50,105 nucleotides of DNA, taken from contig JAFRYG010000219.1 of the NCBI GenBank assembly GCA_017441205.1, forward strand, positions 1 through 50,105, written 5' to 3'. The stretch's first letter is position 1, and each line of letters starts with the position of its first letter. Origin of the DNA: Pseudomonadota bacterium. Lineage in GTDB: Bacteria; Myxococcota_A; Bradymonadia; UBA4248. A program made the translations under genes and the position numbers. Positions 27,395-34,637 of the stretch are shown in pieces. Under the pieces are notes generated by a model. It made no database searches. It saw only the letters and a program-made list of their open reading frames with translations, and had not been told where the DNA came from.

Positions 27395-27733
27395 CACAGA
27401 ACAGAGACTCTAAACGCATAATTTGCGAATACATGGCGAAATCATTTCGCCATGTAAATCGACTGATTCTTCATTTTTTTAGTGTAAGATATGTATAGAA
27501 AAAAGTGATGAATTGAGAGAACTATAGATTGTCATCCTGATTTCCTACAGACATTCAGAAGAATAAGACTGTTTGTGGATGGAGTATGATGTAAAATATC
27601 TTTATTTATTTGTGTGTAAAGCTATAATCCTGGATGGTTGAAACTTCGGCCATGGAATTGTGTTTTGAATTGAGTTTGCATAGTGGATTTGGGATAAATT
27701 TTTCACATTCACTCCAATTTTCCGGAGGGTATT
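27395..27733. other. Intergenic region with terminator-like hairpin
   Basis: No gene found. ACATGGCGAAAT and its perfect complement (27431-27455) form a 12-bp hairpin soon after purU, with a seven-T run about 20 bases later, so it is probably the purU terminator. The rest is AT-rich and should hold the promoter for the next gene. Confidence 0.6.
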
Positions 27734-29476
27734 ATGTTCATGCGTCGTCATTATTGGCTGGCCTGTCTGTTTTTGGCTTTTTTGTGTGGCTGTGATGAGT
27801 CTGATGATTCGACTGCTAAAAAGACTGAAGATGATGTGCCAAATGAATGTTCCAATAAATGCGATGGCGGCCCCAAATGTGTCGGGGATGATGCCTATAA
27901 AGTGTGTGAAGATTCAGATGGGGATGGCTGCAAGGAATGGTCTGAACCCAGGTCCTGTAAAAAGAATCAGACATGCCGGAAGGGGAGCTGTATAGACTCC
28001 GAAGAACCAGAGCCTTCCTGTAAGAATACCTGTGAGGGAACTTCCAGATGCGCAGATGAAAACTCATACCAGATCTGCACCGATGGGGATGGGGATGGGT
28101 GCAATGAGTGGTCCGAACCACAGAACTGTGAAGCAGGACAAACTTGTCAGGACGACAGCTGCAAACCGGCAGCAGCTTCCTGCACAAATACATGCGAGGG
28201 GGCTCCCAGATGTGCCGACGAACACGCATATCAGACATGTGAGGATACGAATGATGATGGATGTAAGGAATGGTCTGCCCCCAAAAACTGTCCGGACGGT
28301 GAAGTCTGCAGCGATGGACAGTGCAATAAAATCGAACCTTTATGTACAAATGTTTGCTCCCAGGAAGGAGAGACTCAGTGCAGCGAAAATAATATAGAAA
28401 CATGTTCTGATTACAATCAGGATGGATGTCTGGAGTGGGGAAATCCTGTTCCATGTGAATATGGATGTTCCGAAAAACAATGCAGCAAGTTCCCGGAATG
28501 TCCCAAGGATGCAAAGATTTGTCCGAAAGCTGTTTTGGAATTCAATGAATGGATCGATGGTGACACGTCCAAGAGTTCCAATGTAATCAAAAAATATCCG
28601 AGTTGTCATGATGTCGGTACGACGAAAGTACAGGATGAATCCGGACCTGAAGAATATTATATGGTGAACCTGGATGAGCCGGGGTTTCTGGTCGTAAATG
28701 TCAAGCCCGAAAAAAAAGTGGATGTCGACGTCCATATTTTGAGCGCATTGGATGGAAGCAAATGTCTGGCTCGCGGGGATCTTTCAGCGGGAACGCATCT
28801 GGATGCCGGTATTCATTATATCAGCGTGGATACGTTCGAAAGCAGCAGCAATGCAGGCGTTTATCATATGCGCGTGTACTTCATTCCGGATTCCGGCAAG
28901 TGCGGGATGGTTCAAAAAATCATGGAACGCACCAATGATTCCACTCCATTGCAAATGCCTGTCGTTGGAAAAGTCGGACGAGAATCCCATCTGGCAACGA
29001 CTTATGATCAACAGGTACATGGGGGAGATAAATGGTGGCCAAAGGATGCCTATGATCAGGATTCACTCAAGATACATAAAAAACATACGATCGAAATGTA
29101 TGGGGATGTCATTTCATACGGCAATCACGAAGGCGACAATAAGTGGTGTTCATGCAATGGAAGCGGACAATGCGGTCACGCCAGTTACGGCAAGGCACTT
29201 CCTCCTGATGCTGAGGCCTGGGACGTCAACATGTATTGGAAAAAATCAACCAAACCGCCTGCAGGAACGCGGTATCTCGTCTTTAATCCCTTGAATGGAA
29301 GAGCTGTCGTCGCTGCCGCCGGCTACGAAACAGGCCCCCGTAATCCCGAATCCATGGGCGGAGCTGTTCCCGAAATACATAATTACTTCGGTACTCAAAA
29401 CGGATATGCACTCGTCTTCGGCGAATTGAAAAATCAGGATTATGCCTATGGTCCAATCGATTGTTTCGCGGAATAG
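27734..29476 (+). CDS. Cysteine-rich lipoprotein with PPC-like and DPBB-like domains
   Basis: A 580-residue lipoprotein with GGAGG seven bases before the start and lipobox AFLCGC. Residues about 35-255 hold four repeats of about 50 residues (CxNxCxGxxxCxD, then DGDGCxEWSxPxxC, then CxxGxC). Residues about 300-390 resemble a PPC-type beta-sandwich (EYYMVNLDEPGFLVVNVKP, ISVDTF, MRVYFIP). The last 180 residues contain NPLNGRAVVAAAGYETGPRN, which is reminiscent of the NGRSVVVRVNDRGP core of RlpA-like double-psi barrels; this is a weak match. The predicted site is the outer surface. It stands as a single gene. Confidence 0.85.
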   Translation: MFMRRHYWLACLFLAFLCGCDESDDSTAKKTEDDVPNECSNKCDGGPKCVGDDAYKVCEDSDGDGCKEWSEPRSCKKNQTCRKGSCIDSEEPEPSCKNTCEGTSRCADENSYQICTDGDGDGCNEWSEPQNCEAGQTCQDDSCKPAAASCTNTCEGAPRCADEHAYQTCEDTNDDGCKEWSAPKNCPDGEVCSDGQCNKIEPLCTNVCSQEGETQCSENNIETCSDYNQDGCLEWGNPVPCEYGCSEKQCSKFPECPKDAKICPKAVLEFNEWIDGDTSKSSNVIKKYPSCHDVGTTKVQDESGPEEYYMVNLDEPGFLVVNVKPEKKVDVDVHILSALDGSKCLARGDLSAGTHLDAGIHYISVDTFESSSNAGVYHMRVYFIPDSGKCGMVQKIMERTNDSTPLQMPVVGKVGRESHLATTYDQQVHGGDKWWPKDAYDQDSLKIHKKHTIEMYGDVISYGNHEGDNKWCSCNGSGQCGHASYGKALPPDAEAWDVNMYWKKSTKPPAGTRYLVFNPLNGRAVVAAAGYETGPRNPESMGGAVPEIHNYFGTQNGYALVFGELKNQDYAYGPIDCFAE

Positions 29477-29782
29477 ATGTCCTTTTGGGCATTTATGCTC
29501 CCGGGCTGCATCACCCCCCGAATCCGTGCTTTCAGCCAATGATACTGAAGAACGATAATAGTCTTCTTGTTTTGGTTGCGCTGCTATCTCGCCAAAAGAC
29601 ACATCTGCGATGTGTCTCTGGCTCGATACGCTGCGCGGCTCGCCTATGTGCTCGCCCGATAAAAGTCGTTCATCGCACGCCTTTTATCCGGCTGCGCGCA
29701 TACGGCTCGCCATCGCTTATGGATGATAATCATCCACAATACAGTATTTGAACAATACTGAAACAAAGGAAACAATATACAG
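29477..29782. other. Intergenic region with long palindromes
   Basis: No gene found. Two extended versions of the dispersed hairpin element fill most of it (29582-29633 and 29640-29710); the start of the lyase gene follows. Confidence 0.6.
29582..29710. repeat. Two extended dispersed palindromic elements
   Basis: The first runs from CTAT (29584) to ATACG (29630) and carries an inner stem AGACACATC/GATGTGTCT. The second runs from CTATG (29644) to CATACG (29704) with an inner stem GATAAAAG/CTTTTATC. Both keep the outer signature CTAT...ATACG but have longer, different inner hairpins than the other copies. Confidence 0.65.
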
Positions 29783-30964
29783 ATGAATACTCATGACTTT
29801 GTACAAAAATATGGCATCAACCGCAAAGATACCGATTCTGTTAAATGGGATGGTATGGCAAAATCCTTCGATGGAAGGAACGATCTTGTTCCTATGTGGG
29901 TCGCAGATGCAGATTTTAAATGTCCGGATGAGGCCGTGCAGGCCATCGAAAACTTCGCTTCTCTAGGCGTTTATGGTTATACACTCGCTCCGCAAACATA
30001 CAAACAGGCTTTTATAGAGTGGGAGAGAAAACGGCACCACTATGAATGCAGGGAAGAGTGGATCAGATTCGTTCCCGGCGTCGTTTCTGGAATATATATT
30101 ATTATTAAAGCTCTGACAAATCCCGGGGACGCAGTCATTATTCAAACCCCCGTCTATTATCCTTTTTCTGATGCTGTCAAAAATACTCGCCGTAAATTAA
30201 TTACAAATGAGTTGGTCGATAACAATGGCAGATATGAGATGAATCTGGATGATTTCGAGCAGAAAATTATAGAGAATGATGTCAAACTTTATATTTTGTG
30301 TTCACCCCACAATCCGGTTGCTCGCGTCTGGAGTGAACAGGAGCTGGACAGGGTTTTCGATATTTGCATAAAACATAATGTCACCATTATTGCTGATGAA
30401 ATTCATCAGGACCTGATCTTCGGTGATCATAAACACATCACTTCCCCAATCGTTTCCCAGGGAAAATACAGCGATAGCATTATAATGCTCACTTCTGCGT
30501 CCAAGACATTCAATATCGCCGGACTGCAGAATTCTTTTCTCGTTACGGCATCCATTGAACTCGGAGAAAAGATTGATGAGGAACTTAAATATGATGCAAT
30601 CCATACGGGCAATCCGTTCGGATATCGTGCTGCAGAAGCTGCATATCGGTACGGGGAATCGTGGCTGGAAGATTTTTTAAAAGTTATCGAAGAAAATTAT
30701 CAGTCACTTAAAATGATTTTATCGCAGGATGGCAGAATTCATGTCTATCCGCTCGAAGGGACCTATTTGTGCTGGGTTGATCTGAGAGAGTGTGTTTTTC
30801 CGGATGATGTTCACCGCGTCGTGCAGGATATTGCAGGCGTCGCCGTCGATTTTGGGGAATGGTTCGGTGACTGCGGCAAGGGATTTATCCGCATCAATCT
30901 GGCAACAATCCCAGAACGCGTGCAGGACGTGGGGAAAAGACTCCTTAATGCAATCGATGCATAA
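29783..30964 (+). CDS. PatB/MalY-type PLP-dependent C-S lyase
   Basis: A 393-residue aminotransferase class I/II enzyme of the MalY/PatB cystathionine beta-lyase group, which cleaves cysteine conjugates and cystathionine. Family marks are VPMWVADADFKCP, YGYT, GVVSGIY, CSPHNPVARVW, ADEIHQDLIF and the PLP lysine in SASKTFNIAGLQ (Lys241). Length is normal. It probably acts in the cytoplasm in sulfur amino-acid metabolism. AAAGGAAA lies upstream of the start. No regulator or transporter is adjacent. Confidence 0.93.
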   Translation: MNTHDFVQKYGINRKDTDSVKWDGMAKSFDGRNDLVPMWVADADFKCPDEAVQAIENFASLGVYGYTLAPQTYKQAFIEWERKRHHYECREEWIRFVPGVVSGIYIIIKALTNPGDAVIIQTPVYYPFSDAVKNTRRKLITNELVDNNGRYEMNLDDFEQKIIENDVKLYILCSPHNPVARVWSEQELDRVFDICIKHNVTIIADEIHQDLIFGDHKHITSPIVSQGKYSDSIIMLTSASKTFNIAGLQNSFLVTASIELGEKIDEELKYDAIHTGNPFGYRAAEAAYRYGESWLEDFLKVIEENYQSLKMILSQDGRIHVYPLEGTYLCWVDLRECVFPDDVHRVVQDIAGVAVDFGEWFGDCGKGFIRINLATIPERVQDVGKRLLNAIDA

Positions 30965-31568
30965 TGCCTCTTTGTCTTCTCAACCGATATTCAGAACGAA
31001 ATGACGGATGCCAGAAACGATTCAGGCTATTTCCAAATGCAGTAGGCGTTCGATATCAATAGCCCCCGGTTGACGCGCAGCGACTACCGTGGGCTTGAGG
31101 TATTATTATAAAGCCCGTAGGGTTTTGGCGAGTAGCCCCCGGTTGCGCGCAGCGACTATCAGGGGCTTGAGGTATTAATTATAAAGCCCGTAGGGTTTTG
31201 GCGAGTAGCCCCCGGTTGGCGCGCAGCGACTACCGGGGTGTTGAGGTATTAATAAAAAAAGCCCGTAGGGCTTTGGGCGAGTAGCCCCCGGTTGGCGCGC
31301 AGCGACTACCGGAGGATTGAGGTATTATACCCAGATGAACCCCGTAGGGGTTCCCGATTATATGTTATAAAAAATATATCTTTCATCCGATATACTGTTA
31401 AAGAGATTCACGCCATTGGACATCAATGGATGCGCCTCGCGAATGCACAGCAAAATCATAATGAATATAGATTTGTGAATAGGTATTCGGCATGGTTTGA
31501 ATTAATTTTCGCCACCCTAATGAGGTTTATATGGTTTGGTATTGCTTTTACCCCCGGTTTTGCAGGGG
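30965..31568. other. Intergenic region carrying a tandem repeat array
   Basis: Mostly the 31060-31356 array and an inverted partial copy at its far end. Between them (31370-31550) is AT-rich sequence. A forward frame with natural-looking composition (VKEIHAIGHQWMRLANAQ) runs through it but starts inside the repeat and ends in the reverse gene, so I do not call it. Confidence 0.5.
31060..31356. repeat. Tandem array of four ~75-bp units
   Basis: Four units start at 31060, 31133, 31206 and 31282 (73, 73, 76 and about 75 bp). Each opens with TAGCCCCCGGTTG, has a GCGCGCAGCGACTACCGG arm pairing with it, then TTGAGGTATTA and a second hairpin around AAGCCCGTAGGG, and ends GGCGAG. The junctions read GTAG, the tetranucleotide typical of REP elements. 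There are no spacers, so it is not CRISPR. Confidence 0.9.
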
Positions 31569-31602
31569 CTACTCGCCAGAAGCCCCATCGGGCTTCACAT
31601 CG
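31551..31602 (-). repeat. Inverted partial copy of the 75-bp unit
   Basis: Read on the reverse strand it gives AAGCCCGATGGGGCTT, then TGGCGAGTAGCCCC and a CCGGGGG end, matching the distal half of a unit and its junction with the next. It overlaps the 3' end of the YjdF-like gene. Confidence 0.7.
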
Positions 31603-32261
31603 GACGGTTCTGCTGGTTTTGCATCAAACCATGCCAATACCTTGTTCATAGATTTATCGTGCAGTTTTCTGAATAGAACGAGGGCCAGAATGGATCCAAT
31701 CATGCACATAAACATATCCGTCTGTGTATCCCAGATATAGCCCTGAGTGCCCAGAAATGCCTCGGTATCTTCGGGATTCGACAGCGATGCGAGCCATTCG
31801 ATGATTTCATAAATGGCCGAAACCATCATCGCGATACTGAAACAATTGAAATTTACCCATTTGCCGTCTTTTAATGGCGAAGTTCTCAGCATGATTTCGC
31901 GGGCATAGAGCGCAGGACCAAATCCCTGCATAAAATGTCCAATCTTATCGTAATTGTTTCTCGACCACCCAAACCATTCCGACATCCACTCTCCCAATGG
32001 TGCATTGGCATACGAATAATGCCCGCCATACACGAGAATCAGCATGTGTATGAATATCAAGCCATACAGAAAATTGGAGAGTGGGAATCTTTTGTAGGTA
32101 AAAATCAGGATCGGAAGTGCAATGATTGCCGGAGCACATTCCAAAAACCAGGTCAGACGCGTATCGCGAATGCCAAATGCCAGAATCGTAAACAGAATCA
32201 GGAACAGGATAAGCGTAATTCCAGGGAATAATAGGTGCGGGTGTTTTTTTATAAATTCCAT
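31569..32261 (-). CDS. YjdF-like (DUF2238) membrane protein
   Basis: A 230-residue inner-membrane protein with about five or six hydrophobic segments. It matches the YjdF/DUF2238 family by YDKIGHFMQGFGPALYAREI, SAIYEIIEWLAS and WDTQTDMFMCMIGS. The family's function is unknown. The start has GAGG nine bases upstream. The C-terminal tail after the last membrane segment (PSDVKPDGASGE) and the stop codon TAG are encoded by an inverted copy of the nearby 75-bp repeat, so the original end of the gene was probably replaced by repeat insertion. Confidence 0.9.
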   Translation of the reverse strand: MEFIKKHPHLLFPGITLILFLILFTILAFGIRDTRLTWFLECAPAIIALPILIFTYKRFPLSNFLYGLIFIHMLILVYGGHYSYANAPLGEWMSEWFGWSRNNYDKIGHFMQGFGPALYAREIMLRTSPLKDGKWVNFNCFSIAMMVSAIYEIIEWLASLSNPEDTEAFLGTQGYIWDTQTDMFMCMIGSILALVLFRKLHDKSMNKVLAWFDAKPAEPSDVKPDGASGE

Positions 32262-32278
32262 AAAACCTCAAGCTCCTG

Positions 32279-32323
32279 TGAAAATACATTCTGGTTTCAT
32301 AACAATAATACAAATTACGGTCG
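32279..32323. repeat. Flanking direct repeat, copy 1
   Basis: The core CTGGTTTCATAACAATAATA at 32291-32310 continues to ATTACGGTCG. The same 33-base core with four differences, all transitions, occurs at 33651-33683. It covers the stop codon of the acidic lipoprotein gene. Confidence 0.7.
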
Positions 32324-33604
32324 CCCCAAAAGCAGTTTTATCAATTCACTATTATCACTTGCAGACAATGATTCAATCTGCTTAAATTCACCAGCTTCAT
32401 AGTACATATAGCTTTCTTTATACGTCTCGGACAACGAATGACGCGTACATCTTCCGTGTTGCTCATACGCCTTCACATAGGAATAGCTGGTATCCTCCCA
32501 ACTGGTGACCAAACGATGATTGTCACCTGCAAATAGCCATGTCGTATAGGATGCATCACTATCATCGGATGAATCACCCGCATGTTCTACACCATGGTGA
32601 TGTGATTCGAGTGTTCTAACATACAGTCCGGTTGTATCCATAAATGGTCTGGATTCAACATCAATCAAGGATAGCGAACCACTTTCGCTCTCGGAGACGC
32701 AACCACCAAAGGCATATCCAAATTCGAGAGTCGATATATCAATCTCATATACTCTCGTATAATGGTCTTTGGGACTAACCAGACTCACATAAGCTGCATC
32801 CGCTTTTAGTGTCTGGCATATTTCTTTGTCATCACCAGTCATTTCACCGGCACCAAGATAAAATCCACGAGGAGCTTCTTTCTTTTTTTCAATGTACTTT
32901 CTTTCTTCATCATCAAATACTTTACCCATAACAAAAGTACGTCGATCTTTCTGTGAACAAAAAATGAGCTGTACAGAAGCCCCATCTTCAGATGTTTTGG
33001 CTAACGCATTACCTTGCCCATCAAGGTCAAAAGAACAATTATATTCAAACATCGCATTGAGTTTTTTGATAACATCCTGATCCGGAGCAACCTTGAGTAC
33101 AGAAACAGGCAATGACGGCTCCAAATCGGCCCATTTTGTTTCACTCAAATCACCCTGAACTTCATGCCTGCGACTGAATTCTGCCAACTCATTTCGTAGG
33201 TTTGGGTCAAACCCCTCTTCTTCGGGCTCTTCACACGCTTCTTCCTCCTCTTCCACCTCCTCATCTTCCTCTTCCTCCGAATCATTCTCGGCTTCCTCCT
33301 TCGCCGCTTGAGTTTCTGGCGGGATAGGCTTATTCGCATTTGCACCTGCTGCTGCATCGGGTGATGCCAAAGGATTTGCCTGGGAATTGCCGTCTAATGC
33401 TTTTGCTGTGGTCTCTGCGGATGGTGCGCCATCGGATGATTTTGTAGCTGCAACTGGAGTGCTGGCTGCTGCAGCCGCTGCTGAATCATTCGTTTGAGGC
33501 GGACACTGCGGCGGCGGAGGACAGTCATTGCAATTGCACGAAGCACAAAAGAGGCTGCAGGATGCCGCGAGGATGGTTAAAAATATGTGGTTTTGGATTT
33601 TCAT
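32315..33604 (-). CDS. Acidic-linker lipoprotein of unknown function
   Basis: A 429-residue lipoprotein with lipobox LFCASC and AAGGAC upstream of the start. A Cys/Pro-rich patch follows the anchor (CNCNDCPPPPQCPP), then an Ala/Ser/Thr-rich stretch and a very acidic segment at about 105-135 (SEEEEDEEVEEEEEAC). The folded part (about 140-429) has no family I know; it includes FNPLAS-free beta-like segments such as VQLIFCSQKDRRTFVMGKVF and a histidine patch ESHHHGVEHAGD that could bind metal. It probably sits at the outer membrane or surface. The gene is bracketed by 44-bp direct repeats. Confidence 0.8.
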   Translation of the reverse strand: MKIQNHIFLTILAASCSLFCASCNCNDCPPPPQCPPQTNDSAAAAAASTPVAATKSSDGAPSAETTAKALDGNSQANPLASPDAAAGANANKPIPPETQAAKEEAENDSEEEEDEEVEEEEEACEEPEEEGFDPNLRNELAEFSRRHEVQGDLSETKWADLEPSLPVSVLKVAPDQDVIKKLNAMFEYNCSFDLDGQGNALAKTSEDGASVQLIFCSQKDRRTFVMGKVFDDEERKYIEKKKEAPRGFYLGAGEMTGDDKEICQTLKADAAYVSLVSPKDHYTRVYEIDISTLEFGYAFGGCVSESESGSLSLIDVESRPFMDTTGLYVRTLESHHHGVEHAGDSSDDSDASYTTWLFAGDNHRLVTSWEDTSYSYVKAYEQHGRCTRHSLSETYKESYMYYEAGEFKQIESLSASDNSELIKLLLGRP

Positions 33605-33639
33605 GGGTTAGGTCCTTATTATATTAATCAACATTCTGC

Positions 33640-33683
33640 GAAGATGCCTTCTGATTTCATAACAATAACACGAATTACGGCCG
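33640..33683. repeat. Flanking direct repeat, copy 2
   Basis: Core CTGATTTCATAACAATAACA at 33651-33670 continues to ATTACGGCCG at 33683. It lies between the acidic lipoprotein gene and the stop codon of the zeta-toxin-like gene and pairs with the copy at 32279-32323. Confidence 0.7.
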
Positions 33684-33685
33684 AT

Positions 33686-34275
33686 TTATTGTTTATATTC
33701 TGAAAAACTTGTGATGCCAGTTAATTTTTCAATTGCCTGTTCATTCCAAAATTGATTGCACCAACGAAAATATACGCTTTTACGCTTTTTAAAAATTCGA
33801 AATGGTTCCAGGGTGTTATCGTAAATATGTAGAACATCACATATTTCAACTAATTGCGGAATAAGCTTCAATGCACGATCATACCGCTGAAACACTTTAT
33901 CTTTAGGGACATCATGTCCGCCCAGTGCAACTCTTGCATTGATCCTTGCTATGTTTACAAGCGGATCTGACGTTAGAACATATATTCCTCTTATAAAGTA
34001 TCCTTCATTTTTGGCATGTTGTAAAAGTTTAAGATTTCTGTCTGTTGAAAGAACTGTCTCAAATGTAAAATCATCATGATTATTAATTGCAGTAGTTCTA
34101 AGATTTTCAGCTATTTGTGCAGCTGCATGGCACTTTTTATATTATCTGCGTTAATATATTTTCCTACAGTCCGAGCCATCTTTGTTATTGTTGTCTTTCC
34201 GCTTCCATTGGGACCAGCAAAAACAATGATTTCAGGTCTAATACTTTTATCGCTCAACATATTCAATTCTGCCAT
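33686..34275 (-). pseudogene. Zeta-toxin-like P-loop kinase, frameshifted
   Basis: The reverse strand from ATG 34275 encodes 54 residues with IIVFAGPNGSGKTTITKMA, a Walker A loop typical of zeta-toxin/UMP-GlcNAc kinase-like proteins, and YINADNI, then hits a TAG at 34111-34113. The -1 frame continues without a break with AENLRTTAINNHDDFTFETV (the FETV motif of the family), RGIYVLTSDPLVNIARINAR and a C-terminal part to the stop at 33686. Joined, it is a normal length of about 195 residues. The shift falls close to a run of five A (about 34145-34155). It may be a true inactivating mutation or an assembly error. The start overlaps the upstream antitoxin gene by 29 bases. Confidence 0.8.
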
Positions 34276-34438
34276 CAGGATACTCTAAATATGCTTGTTT
34301 CTTAGCCACATCATATTTAGCGCTGGGTAATCCCTTGATACGACGTATTTCTTCATCAATGCGAATTGAGGCCTTAAATCTTTCTGTAAGTTCATCATCT
34401 GACAGGCCAACGATAACATCAAGATCATTCGTATCCAT
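34247..34438 (-). CDS. Putative antitoxin of zeta-type pair
   Basis: A 63-residue acidic/basic helical protein starting at ATG 34438, with AGGAGA well placed upstream; a longer frame in the same phase runs through palindromes and is rejected. The sequence (LSDDELTERFKASIRIDEE, then YPDGRIEYVER) has no DNA-binding motif I can name. Its overlap with the zeta-toxin-like gene, small size and position first in the pair are those of an antitoxin. It remains intact while the toxin is frameshifted. Confidence 0.75.
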   Translation of the reverse strand: MDTNDLDVIVGLSDDELTERFKASIRIDEEIRRIKGLPSAKYDVAKKQAYLEYPDGRIEYVER

Positions 34439-34465
34439 ATTATCTCCTTCAACGACCCCAGCAAA

Positions 34466-34570
34466 CCGCCGCGTATTCGCTTGCGAATAGCGGCAGTGGC
34501 CGGCCCGTATTGCCGACAGGCAATAGGGACGGCGCGTGTGGCGTATCGGGCGTTCGCCCCGATAGCCATC
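34466..34570. repeat. Three dispersed palindromic elements in a row
   Basis: CGTATTCGC-TT-GCGAATAG (34472-34490), CGTATTGCC-GACA-GGCAATAG (34506-34526) and CGTATCGGGCG-TT-CGCCCCGATAG (34542-34565). All three share the CGTAT...ATAG frame with unrelated but self-complementary stems. They lie between glyS and the antitoxin gene. Confidence 0.85.
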
Positions 34571-34598
34571 GCAAAAAAATATGCAAATATCAAAGTAA

Positions 34599-34619
34599 AG
34601 ACGTGCGGTTCGCACGTCT
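34599..34619 (-). terminator. Hairpin after glyS
   Basis: AGACGTGCG-GTT-CGCACGTCT lies 18 bases beyond the glyS stop on the reverse strand, and the sequence after it is T-rich with a seven-T run. It is a likely glyS terminator. Confidence 0.6.
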
Positions 34620-34637
34620 CTGATACATCTATCTATC

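Noticed and set aside
31060..31356. CRISPR array
   Set aside because: The units are contiguous copies with no unique spacers, and no cas gene is present.
31292..31651. Forward 119-codon frame after the tandem array
   Set aside because: It begins inside the repeat and ends inside the reverse YjdF-like gene. The middle has natural composition, but nothing else supports it.
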